NCBI GenBank assembly: GCA_030407005.1
Contig: JAUDYN010000006.1
Coordinates: 868,001 to 932,000 of the forward strand
Source of the DNA: Desarmillaria ectypa
Lineage: Eukaryota > Basidiomycota > Agaricomycetes > Agaricales > Physalacriaceae
DNA length: 64,000 bases
Direction: 5' to 3'
The translations under genes and the position numbers were made by a program. The notes beneath the pieces were generated by a model, which saw only the letters and a program-made list of their open reading frames with translations, did no database searches and had not been told where the DNA came from. Numbering within the stretch: position 1 is the first letter of the stretch; each line of letters begins with the position of its first letter. Below, piece by piece: positions 22,530-33,519 of this stretch.

Positions 22530-24973
22530 CTAGGTGCGTCGTATCTTTTTTTCCAACCGTTCTTTTTTTCTCATCTCTTGCCAGTCCATTCACTGCTGAT
22601 GTTGGAGCTTTCTCACCCAAAAAACGGACTGACTGCTTCATTCGGCCACCTTGTCGAGGCTGTCCGCCTGCTCAACATTTTTACGCGCCCTATGTCTATC
22701 CCTTCCATTCACAATTTCGGGTCTTTGGTGCACTGGCGTATCTATCGATCTCCCTTCACATTTATACCTTTCACGGATCTCGCTCCTCGTTCTCCATATC
22801 GATTGATTGTATTTCAAGTTTCACCTGTTGCGTTGCTCCCTCTTGGTCCTTTCTGTCGTTCTGGTTGCTTCATCCATTGTATGTAGTAGTTGCTATTATA
22901 AATCGGTTTAGAATAGAGCTGTTGATGCGTATCTTTCAGTTTGTACCGTCACGCGTCACGGCAAAACAAAGTAAGTTTGAGGCCGTATATTCCTCCGAAT
23001 AACGTTTTATCGATGGAATGCACGGACCGGTCACTCAGCTATTATACCAAGGTGGATTTTTCCGTGTACATTTTATTCACTGTTCATCCATCATTACTTC
23101 CCGCCGCCCGCGACAGCAGGGCCGGAATTGAATACAGCTGTGCCTTGAAAAAGCGACGGCAAATAGTCGTGAGAATCCATTGTTCTTCCAAGTACGGATA
23201 AAATTGGCGCCGAACCCCCAAGAACCCCTTCGTGTGAAGAACTCTGGCGCGTTCCCACGATACCAAGGAATCCACCTTTTTGATTCTACGATGTCAGAAC
23301 GAGATCTGTAGTTATCCAGCCTTTTTTGAAGCTGTGAAGACTTGAAGGATTCAAGTACAATCATATAGAACTCATCTGAAGACTTGGGATGCCGCTGCAA
23401 AGCTAACTGTTTGAATCCTTCGATGTAATCAGTGATGTTTGTCATGCCTCCACACTTCTGAATACCGGACAGTTGGGAGCTCCATATTTACGAATACAAT
23501 TAGCGAGCAGGCAAGAGACCTGACTGGGAATATTTATGAACAACGGCCTTCAACCTGGGCACTCATTGTTTTCTTTACGTTTGGAAAGCTTGATCCTGTT
23601 CCTTTGTCTCGGACGTCTTCAGTGCCCATAGTTAGTAGAAGCTTACATTCATCTCGCCCGTCTTGCAGTTACATGATATTACAGAATGGATAATAGGTGT
23701 AAAACTGGATGGTCACACTATAGGTTGCCAAGTAAGTATACTGAGCCCTTCACATTGAATCATGGTAAGTGCTATTGCTCGCAGATAGATAACAGCCCTA
23801 AGTGGCGAATGAACGGAACGAAAATATCTCCTACTTCTCTTGGAAACAACAACGGTAGAAATGTCGGACTGGCATCGACCGGCAAGGGAGGTAAAACTGC
23901 ACTTGAAGTGAGATATTATGTGGAGAAGCATACATATAATATAATTGGAATGTGGATGCGTTAGGGAAATGAGAACACATCCTCCCGTTAGTAACAATCA
24001 TATTTACCAGCTCGCACGAACGGCCGATGTGCCCAATGGCAGGTGACTGTGATATAGTGTGACAGTACTTGTTTTTGGCAAATGCCAAATGGATATCTCA
24101 GTCAGCTTGAATGCGAGCAGTGTTCTTCCAAAGACAAAGTTCTAACGCACAATCCTGGCAGGTGACTAACTCGCGCCGGCCAAAATGCAAAGGAAACAAT
24201 CAGAATAGAGATGAAATTTTAACGAAGGTTTTTAATCACAGCAAAATCTGTCGGCTTTACCATTAATAGGAATCCCGACTCATTTTGCTGTGGTCAAAAG
24301 ACTTTGTCAGAATTTCATATGCTATCCACCCATTTTTGCCGGTTTTCGCCTGACCCGAAATAGCTGCGTAATGTTTATCGAGAGTCATCTCCGCAACGGT
24401 CATTAGCGATCCGCTTCTCGGAATGTTTGACCGGAGTTTAATTTCCGATCCGGGACTTACTGGAATCGGGAAATTGGCTACGATGTTTCGCACATCCTAG
24501 GAAAATTAGGGAAAACGAGTTCGTACAAACGGGCTGAATTATAAAGGCACTAGTTGCATGTTGAGAAAGAGAGACAAAACTGGTATCCCGGTCCGATATC
24601 CACGTGATGTTACATCATTCACAAGAGTTTTGGGTAAAAATTAAAAAAGGACCCTCCCTTCGACCAGGTGGCAGGCCTATTCTGCTTACACCCAGTCAGA
24701 TAGATTGTCGAACTGTAACCAGGAAGTGACAGTCAAACCTGGCTCCATCTAGGCTGCAGTGCGGCGCTCACAACTCCGACTCGCGGTCAAGCTCGTCCAG
24801 TTGTCACGATAGGACGCGCTTTGAAAGCGATTTCCGTAGATAAGAACGGACTCCGGATCTTAGTGCCGAAATTTAGCCTGTCGGTACAAATTTACGACAT
24901 TTTATCTTCAACCCGATTTTCGTAAGGGGAACCTGGAATCCAGATGGTGGTGTTCTGACGATATCCCTAGGCT
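22530..24973. other. Gene-poor region with possible gene relics, about 2.4 kb
   Basis: No intact gene. On the minus strand, 23077-23445 encodes a protein-like segment (TDYIEGFKQLALQRHPKSS) that seems to continue in another frame after a short A-run. Also on the minus strand, 24263-24493 has exon-like sequence after a CTAG acceptor (DVRNIVANFPIP). These could be remains of one decayed gene. Confidence 0.35.
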
Positions 24974-26624
24974 ATGAATTCTCTACCTGCACAACTGCTA
25001 CATCTCTCGTGTCCTGCTCTGCCAGTACCACCATCATGGTTTCCGGGACACATGAACAGGTTTACGAAGCAGCTGCCTTCGATGTTGTCCCGTACGCACG
25101 TTGTCATCGAGGTCAGAGATGCCCGGCTTCCCCTGACAAGTATTAATCGTAAACTTCAAGGTGAGTACAATGTGCCGTTTATTATTTGCGGATGCTGAAG
25201 AGATGTTACCATAGATATGCTCCACGAGTGGAGAGACAAGGCGCGAACGAGCAACCGAATGTGCCAACATATCATTCTTCTCAACAAAGCGGACCGCGTC
25301 CCTGAGTGGGGTATCCCAGTAAGAATGTAAACTAATCTATTCGAGGAAGTTTTATGATATGTATTTTTTGCGCCTATTTCCTCTCAGCCCTTCCTGTCGG
25401 TGATGAAAGACAAATATCCGGAACAAGATTTCCATTTCACTTCATTGAAGGAGACCGCTGATCTCAAGCGGATATATCGGATACTCTCTGGTGAGCTTTT
25501 ACGCTGCTTGTAGAGAGCGTCTTATGTTTCTCTGTCCCGTGTAGACCTGGGCAAGCACCACCGATGGTTCGAAGGCATGAATGTGCTCATTGTCGGCATG
25601 CCGAATGTGGGCAAATCGTCGTTACTAAACGCTCTCCGCAACACGGGGATTAGAGGGCGTGCGTTAAACCTAAGATTATTTTCTCATTCTCACATCGTCA
25701 TCGTTTGATTAGGAACTCCTAAAGCCGTGCGAACGGGGGCTAACCCGGGAGTAACAATGTCCTTGTCTAACAGGATAAAAATCCTTCAGATTCCATTGGT
25801 GTATGCCTTTGACTCTCCCGGAATGATGTTACCGTTCCTAGGTCACGGACCAGCAGGCGCCGAGCGGGGCGCCAAGCTCGCTTTGATTGGTACGTAACCC
25901 CCCGCTCTGGAAAACCTCCGAACTGAGTCCCTCATGAACTCTTAGCGGGGATCAAAGAAGGTCTATATCAAACTGAAACGCTTGCTGAATATCTCTTGTA
26001 CAAACTTAATATCCTGAATTTTATCTGTAAGTGTTCATAACGGCGGTTCCTGGCTATTTATTTGCCTTTCCTTACCTTCTGCTTGTTTTCATCCACCAAA
26101 CCTTATTCCTTTTGTTTTCCGACCCTCATGAATGTGTTCGCCGAAGCTGAAGCTATTTTCATCTGATTGTAGCGCCGAACTATTTATCCGTCCTGCCATC
26201 AGGATCAAAGCCGACGGCGGATGTGTGGGAATTCCTTTCGCTGTTAGCTCAGCGGATGGGGATGCTTGCCGGACGCGGGGAATATGATTTACAGCGAGCG
26301 GCGACTTTTTTCATTGACTGGTGGCGCAACAAAGGCGGTCTCGCAGAACATTCCGGCGAGGGATCTTATGGATGGGGTTTTGATTTCCAATGGTCTGTTC
26401 CCGCAGGCGGAGAGAGAGATCTGCGGCAGTTGATGCAGATGAGTCTCGCCCAGTTCGATGCGCAGGTGGAGCTGGAGGAAGAGGAAGGTAACATGATCAG
26501 TGATACACAGAGGGAGAAAACGGCGGTGGAGGAAAGGAAAAAGCAAAAATTAAAGAAACTGATGGACCAGGACAAGGACCAAAGGTCACGGAGATTGTTC
26601 ACAAAGCCACAACATCGTCGATAG
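24974..26624 (+). CDS. MTG1: Mitochondrial ribosome-assembly GTPase Mtg1 (YlqF/RbgA family)
   Basis: Circularly permuted GTPase needed for assembly of the mitochondrial large ribosomal subunit. Seven exons (24974-25160, 25215-25318, 25388-25490, 25545-25658, 25713-25889, 25946-26026, 26173-26624) give 405 aa. The motif order is the permuted one: WFPGHMNRF at the N-terminus, then G4 (LLNKAD), then G1 (GMPNVGKSS), a G2-region Thr in GANPGVT, and G3 (DSPGM). HVVIEVRDARLP precedes G4 as usual in YlqF proteins. A helical domain rich in charged residues follows, ending in a basic lysine-rich tail (EERKKQKLKKLMDQDKDQ). All exon joins keep frame and family identity. Confidence 0.95.
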
Positions 26625-27599
26625 CTCGTGCTTGACCAGTAGGATTCGCTGAAGATGTTCTATTTCTTCAATTTTATGTTTTGTCGTGTCCCAGAACTTG
26701 GATATGCATCTCAGCGTAGAACTAGCCTTTTGATGTATCTGATCGGTCTTTTCGAGCCCAGATTCGCCTTTACAATAGTTTAAGTTCGGAGAGTCAGACC
26801 ACAAGTTAAGAGAGAAAACCGATTGTATGGTACGGGTTTACATTTCAGTTCTCGGCAGTACAACAAGTCGCTATTCAAATTTCCTTTAGTCTCAGTGCTG
26901 AGTCTATGTTCCTTATCCAATCCGAGGTGGCAATTGCAGCTAACGCAATCATCCGTCATAACGATGTATTTATGCTTCTCTCTTATTTCCGGCTCTTGCG
27001 GCGCAAGATTAGAAGTCTATGATACTCCTAAAACCGCTGATTTCGGGCAGAGCCATATTCCTTGAACGCTCTGTCTTCTTTTTGACATATTAACAGGGTC
27101 CTGTGACCTACTTGCTTTACTTCTCGAGTTTGCTTGCGTTCTAGGTCGCGCCTACATAACATGCACATTCACATGCCAACTTTGGATACTGTGACGTTTT
27201 TCTCGGAACCGTGTTATATTCCAGTCTCTTCTCAGTCAGAATCATGATGCTTCTTGGGTGTGGAGTCCGGAGCAAAAAGACAGTTGACCCTACCAAGACT
27301 TGCAGAATCTAGGCTGCGCCCGTCTGATACGGCTGGCCCAGATGGAATTCTTCAAAATTCCTGCTTCTTTTCGTCATCTGTCGTGGTATATACCGAGTAC
27401 ATCTGTAGATAAGATCATCCCTGTTTTCGCCACCAAAAATTCGATAACGTCAGGAAAAATGGGGTTTCCATCAGTTAAAGTTGCTGTCGTAAACACAAAA
27501 GGGGAGCCGGAAATGAGTTTCCATGACATGTTTACGCGATTGTGACCGTCGAACGTGAAAATGGTGATCGTGAGACTTGAAGCTTGACCTCGATCATCG
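26625..27599. other. Intergenic region
   Basis: Holds the MTG1 3' UTR and the promoter of the acyltransferase gene. Short frames at 26823-27065 and 27300-27545 show no motifs or splice context. Confidence 0.45.
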
Positions 27600-28797
27600 T
27601 TGATGGAAGGAGGCCTCGTGCCCAGTTTGATCGCCTTCCTTACACTCTTTTTTGTCGCTCTTGCTATCGAACCAACAGCATATCGACCGCTTTTCTTCCT
27701 TCCCATTTCCAGCCTCTCCCTATACATCGTTTTCTGTACTACCACCAGCAATGCTTTGCTCGACAGTACGATAGGCGGATGGACCACCACTGTCACCCTA
27801 TATGCATCGGATTACATGGTCCTAACAGCGGATGTGCAACGGGAACTGCATAAATGTGACCAGAAATCTGGCAGAATATCGGAGAAGTCCTTTCTAGCGC
27901 GCTTGAAGTGGGCTGCAGCCCTTTGCTTCAGTCCTCGAGGAGTCGGCTGGGCTCACCAACCTTTAGGAAAATTACCACCACGTACCTATCAGTCGGCAGG
28001 CCAGCTTTGGCTGAAAATTGGGCTATACCTACTACTGCTTGATGCCAGCTGTGCGCTGAATGGATCAAATCCTGTATTTGCAAGCAGAGAGTCGATCACG
28101 TCTCGTGAGGTCAAATGGCGTTTCTTAAGCCTATTGGGCTTCGGAATGGGGATTCTTCCGGTGTTGAATATTCAACACTGTTTTCTGCTCCTTGTGACCG
28201 GTAAGAGGGATACACCGGCGTTATTTGGGAGACTGGCAGATGCATATACGGTTCAGAGATTTTGGGGCCACGTTATTCGTCGTACTTGTACGCTTGTCCT
28301 CATTTTTCGCTACCTAGAAAGACCTGGCATCAGTTCCTACGAAATGTTCGCTGAATCTTTTTTTCCCCATTCACAGGCTGATTTTTCCTCCGCTGTGGTT
28401 TTTATTGTCGCATGGGCACTTCTTAGCATATCGTGTACTTCGTCTGAGACGCGGAAGCTACGAAGCCTTTGCCATCCAGCTTCATAGTGCCTTCCTTATA
28501 TCTGGATTGCTACATCAGCTTCAAGAGTATTCGGTTACTCGACAATGGGCCCACGGTAGCATGCTTTTCTTCTATTCCGAAGTTGGTGCAATATCATTAG
28601 AACAAGGGATAATCGCAGTGGGAAAAAGGATGCACCTTCCTGCCATTTTGGTCCGTGGCGTGGGCTACTGCTGGGTGTTGGGTTGGTTCACGTTTATACT
28701 GCCTTTCTGGTTGGATCCCATGACGCGGGCAGGCATGTTTGTGGCGAACCCAAACAGGACATTAACATTCTTAGTATGGAACCTGCTCATAGGTTGA
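27600..28797 (+). CDS. MBOAT/wax-synthase-like membrane O-acyltransferase
   Basis: Polytopic membrane acyltransferase of the fungal wax-synthase-like MBOAT group, which transfers acyl or acetyl groups to lipids or terpenoid alcohols. Three exons: 27600-28271, a micro-exon 28322-28332 of 11 nt, and 28377-28797, giving 367 aa. Reading straight through gives a frame change with no catalytic motif. Splicing the micro-exon yields QRFWGHTWHQLIFPPLWF, the family's FWG-x-x-WHQ motif. The third exon carries the conserved histidine in AFLISGLLHQLQEY and later helices (GYCWVLGWFTFILPFW). Earlier features are SLIAFLTLFFVALAIEP, DVQRELHKC and CFSPRGVGWAHQP. Start at 27600 or the next Met at 27603. Substrate unknown. 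The last codons include a possible donor, so a short last exon may be missing. Confidence 0.88.
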
Positions 28798-29174
28798 TTA
28801 CGCCTACCCACCAGTTCCTATTAGTATTCCCAATGCAAACTTAAATAATATCAGATTTGGTAATACTCACAATGTGGAAAGACGAAGAAGGGTAATCTTC
28901 ACTCGTCCTCAAGCATAACCACGCAAACAAGTAGAGCAGAAAACGAGTACCCTCTCGTCGCGAATCCCCAGATGTATTCTTGTTACTTGCACGATTTGGA
29001 AATGTGGAGAATGCGTCTACTCCAAAATAAAAGAAAAACTTGAAAATAGAGCCAAAGAAGGGCGTGAAAGGTTTGGAGAACAAAAGAAATACTACAAATA
29101 CAGCAATATTATGATAAATAATAATAATACAAAACGGGGATTGAGGAAGGGAAGAAGAAAATGAGGTGGATGGG

Positions 29175-31869
29175 TCAAAGTGTCAATGCTGACCAAGGAA
29201 CGTACTGATGAAGATGGTCGGAGGACGGCGGGCCAGGTGGCAGTGGGTTATCGCTTTCTTGGTCGGTATGGTCCTCCTCCTCAGTGTCACTGCTATCGCT
29301 ATCCGACGGATCACCAGCCGGCCGACAGTGTGGGTGCCCCTGTGGATACCCGCGATCCTCTGGGAATTCTCTGTCGAGATTAAATGGGGGTTCGGTTCCG
29401 AGATGGCAATCGAGCTCGTCCTGGAGCGGGTTTTGCGGGGACTCTCGCTCGAGATCGTACGTAGGTTTGGGTATGATGGTGTTAGCAGAACCGTATTGGT
29501 GGCCCTGAGAGTCGCGCCAGTTTTTGGGAGTAAGCTTGGGAGGGTTAGGCGGTTGTTGGGGTAAACGGTCCGGCCGCGGTGGATGATGGGACTCGGGCGC
29601 AGTATCAATAGGCTTTTTCCGGATATAGGACCTGAGCATGCGCCGAAGACGGTGAGCCAGACCCTGACTTTGGCGGTCCTGTCGTTGGTCGCGCCGTACG
29701 TATGATGGTTCGGTGTGTGATGGCTCGAACGGTGCATGTGGATGCTCGTGCTGCACTGGCTTCTGTCGAACGGGTGGTTGATCTAACTGTATGTGTGGTT
29801 GCTCGTATTGAACTTGCGGCATTTCGTACTGAGCGTGTAGCTGCTTGTACTGGGCGCATGGACAATCGAAGTGGTAGTCATACTGATGGTTGCAGTATAA
29901 TTGTTCGAGTGGCACACCTTGGCCCGCACCGCATCCTTCTATCTCTGGGTCATACGAGGGAACATAGATCTCTAACCATCTCGGTTCAGGATCGAAAGAC
30001 CAGTCATCCCAGTTATCGTGAAGCTCCTCGTGGTCCTATACACCGTCAATCGGAGCTGTATAACGGTATTAATTAAAGTACGGACCTCCATGTGGATATC
30101 TTGATGCTCCTGGAACATTTCACCTAAATGTAAACTTTCTTGACTAGGAGTGGGTGGCGTCGGAGGAGAGGAGGGCGCCGAAGTAATGCACGAGTCTTGC
30201 TCCATGAAAAGGACTGCTTGGGGAAGCAAATTTCCTTGCGACGAGGAAAAGAATTCGTGTGCGGATATAGACCAGCCTGCATCAGAGCTAGGAAATCTCC
30301 AGTCTCGAACCTCGGCCAAAGCCGCCCTTATTGCACCCTCTCGCAGAACGAATGTATCCTCCAGGGTTTTCTTGCCATGTAGCTCAGGATGAAACCACAT
30401 TACAATCTTCCAGATGACCTCGTCTTTAAGGAGCGGGTAAGTGTCCCGGAAAAGCTGAACAAACGCCGGCACTTCATGGACGTCAGGGACCGAGGGAAGT
30501 CTGTCCTTCAACTTCATGAATTGGAAATCACTAGGAAAGTACTGCTGATACTCTTGTTCTTGCTCGGCCGCGACTTCAGGACAACCCTCAGGCGAGGCCT
30601 TGCAAAACAAAAGATGAGAACGGGCCATTGATCAAAACGAAGACAAGACATACACCCGACCCAGGGGAGTTGTCCTCCTGCGACGCGGCGGAATCCGTCA
30701 TGACTGTGTCGGTAGCGACCAATTGGTGGATCTGCTGCTGGTTCTGCGATTGTGCTGGTTCCGCCATCGCCAGAAACTGTGCCGCCACTTGCGCGGCTAG
30801 TACCTCGACGTCCGACAATTGGACGGAGAGCAACGTCTGAATTTCCCACAACTCTGGATACTGCTCCAACATAGAATACGCGACTTGCGAGACCAGCTGA
30901 TGAGCTTGTTGGATGACCATAAATCGTCGAGCAAACTCGGGGGTGCTGGTGACCGCCTGAATGACTGCTTCAGCCAGATGTCGCTGCAGCTCCCCAAGAG
31001 ACGGCTCCGAACTCGATGGCTGTGGAGAAGGGAGCTGCGGAGAAGACTGAAAAGTAGACGGCGGATGTGGCATGATTGGTACATGCCATGGAGACGGAGG
31101 CACAAACTGCACGTCTTCAGAGGAAGGTTCACTGAACGATTTGTTCAGGAGCGGAGGAGAATGCTCCATCTCAGTGTCATATAAAGGCTTTTGGGTGGCA
31201 TAGTGGACTACGACAGGGGGATTGGGCTGGGTAAGGGGTGAGCAGTCGTTGGATTGAGAGACCGGTACAGAAGCTGCCGGCGGTGCCGGCTGAGAAAATG
31301 GGATATCGCTGCTTCGGACAGCGGGAGTATGGGACGGAGGCGCCCGCTGCGTATTTTGGAGTGGGAATGATGGGTCGTAGGTTGATTCTTCAGGAATGTG
31401 TAGGGGGATGAACTCCAAATCTTCATCTTCCTCTTCATTCTCTTCAAGGAGTTGCGCGTTCAATATGGATAGGACCGTGGATAAATCAGACGGTGGCTCA
31501 TGAGAGGGACTATGTAACGCGTTCTTCGTTGTTTCTTCAGGCTCCCCGAATATGAGGGAATCTGGTGCTCGACCACGACGACTAAGGTAGGCATTATCAG
31601 CGAAAACACAAAGTGGTTGGGACTATGAACACGCACTTCGAAGGGCGTGGGGGATCTTGCGAAACGAGGGGAATGACACTTCGAATAAGCAACTCAATTT
31701 CAGCCTCGTCGGCGGTCTCTCCCTGTTTTGTACGGCGCGTCTCCTCTGTAAGAGCGTCGAAGTTGAAATATTCCTTGTTGAGAGTTCGAGGGACGCGTCT
31801 AAAATCAAGACAGCATGAGTACGAAATAAGATTGACAGAGTTATTTCGGACTCACGTATGTTGCGACAT
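29175..31869 (-). CDS. Large disordered protein of unknown function (825 aa)
   Basis: Five exons in frame: 31856-31869, 31637-31798, 30654-31581, 30086-30598 and 29175-30035. The N-terminal part (TLNKEYFNFDALTEETRRT) is charged. A Pro/Ser-rich region follows, then a helical segment of about 100 residues (AEAVIQAVTSTPEFARRF, AYSMLEQYPELWEIQTLL, AAQVAAQFLAMAEP). Next is a globular-looking block (PAFVQLFRDTYPLLKDEVIWKIVMWF) that recalls no family I can name. The C-terminal exon has an imperfect His/Gln/Pro repeat (AQYEMPQVQYEQPHIQLDQP) and an acidic SDSDSSDTEEEDH patch. There is no signal peptide or membrane helix. The frame is open upstream of 31869 to about 31980 with protein-like sequence, so the real start may lie in another exon. 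About 380 bp of AT-rich sequence without a gene separate it from the MBOAT gene. Existence is well supported; function is unknown. Confidence 0.75.
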
Positions 31870-33519
31870 TGGTGAGACAGCTACAGATGCGAAACTTGGA
31901 CCTCCAAGTCCGAGTAGCTTTGTGATGCTGGTGTGCCCTGCAACGGCGTTGAGAGCAGAAATTTGCAGGTGGGGAGGGATGTGACGGAGTCGTCTTGGTC
32001 AAAGGCTTTGTACATTATATATCTCTTGGCTGGTCAAAGTGAAATATTTCCAAGCAGTACAATAGCGTCGGAGGTTGAATTCCGCATTTGGCCAGGTGAT
32101 AGCAACACACTTCAAGTGGCAACCAAGCAAAAAAATTGACAGGCAAAAGACCGGTACTACGTCGTTAATAGATGCTCGAACGACGAAGTTCGTGGTTCTA
32201 GTCGACCGCCAGTCGACTGCCTCCCCATACAGGCCATAACATAGTTGAGGGCTACGGACAGCCTCAGAGTGGCACCTCTACTTTGGACAAAGGAAGACAC
32301 ACGCGGAGAGGACCGGGGTGAGATTCTGGACAAAATGGGCGGATGGACAAAGAAGCGTGAAGCAAATGTCATCCCGAATTGGACGGCCAAAGTCAAGATC
32401 AGGGCCAACACTGCTTCGTCTGTGTGTGCCAGGCCCTTCGACTTTAGGCTCCGAAAACTATGGTGCAGTGGGAAATTCGTAGTGTAAAGGCTGCTGGCGC
32501 GACATCTACTCCCGTTGTCTTTGAATGATAGTACCTTTCCCATGAGATGTAGTCTTTGAACTCGCGAAGGTTATCATCTTCATTGCGTGAACCTGAATTC
32601 TTGTACTGGGAGGGCTCTGAGGGGGGAAGCAGCCTGTTGCACAACGACGGTGGAGAAAAGACTGAAAAGAAAGTTCAAAGTCATATATTACGTAACAGAC
32701 AAGATTGCTGCAGAATGTTGAAGTGGTAGGCGGTACTGATATATATGCATCTACACTGTTCAATGAGACACAATCAAGGATAAAATGATACCCATGACTA
32801 TCATGGGGAGGACAGTCCTTTCTTTGGACTACTCCTCTGACAGATGTGCAGTCTTCGTAGACGAAAATATTAATACTACACGAACAGATCAGCCGCCTAC
32901 CATTTATTTACACGTAGTTATATGCTCAGAACTATTTTTTATCACTCATAGTATTCTCCAAAGGCACCTTCCATCCATACAAGTGCACCTGCAGTCAGAA
33001 ATTTGCCCGGGTACAAGGACTGACTCCCGAGACCAAAGTATCATATATAATCATGGCTGGCCGATGTCATTATTACGCGTCACAGTCATAATTACAAATA
33101 TACTCACCTCCAAGTGTCTTTACACGCGACTTACTAGGTACAACTATTTCAAGACAGGGTATCTGTCCTAGCACATTGTTGGTGGCGTTGCCAAAGAATC
33201 CCGCAGCCTACACGAGGCTACCCAGACTTCTGACATTTGAAGAGAGCTAAAATACAGTCGAAGCACATGCACGGCACTTATCAAGCTTTGTTAAGGTGGA
33301 CAAGCTGTTGAAGCTGCAGGTCAAAGCCTCTGTCGGACCTCCGCGCCGATTACTTGATGTTCGTTGTTTACGTCAAACTTCACGATCATGTGATGCTGTT
33401 GAACTTAGCTCAAGTCACGTGCCTGCCACGAGGCTATCGCGCGGATTTCAACTTGCAGTGGCCTGTCTTTTTCCTCGTCCCATCATTTGGCGTTAGGCCT
33501 GCCTCAAGATTCAAGATTC
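31870..33519. other. Intergenic region, about 1.6 kb
   Basis: Contains the upstream region of the disordered-protein gene and the Polo kinase promoter. Minus-strand frames at 32157-32763 look partly protein-like (LREFKDYISWERYY), but I could not join them into a gene. Confidence 0.4.

Noticed and set aside
19037..24973. Transposon or LTR element in the gene-poor stretch
   Set aside because: No reverse transcriptase, integrase or transposase motifs and no terminal repeats could be seen by eye.
28360..28490. Frameshift or pseudogene in the MBOAT gene
   Set aside because: The apparent frame change is fully explained by two introns and an 11-nt exon that restore the conserved motif.
29175..31869. 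Mating-type homeodomain gene
   Set aside because: It is Ser/Pro-rich and disordered like such proteins, but no homeodomain (WFxNxR) is present and the expected MIP neighbour is absent.
32157..32763. Small minus-strand gene near 32.5 kb
   Set aside because: Overlapping frames without coherent splice joins or known motifs; evidence too weak.
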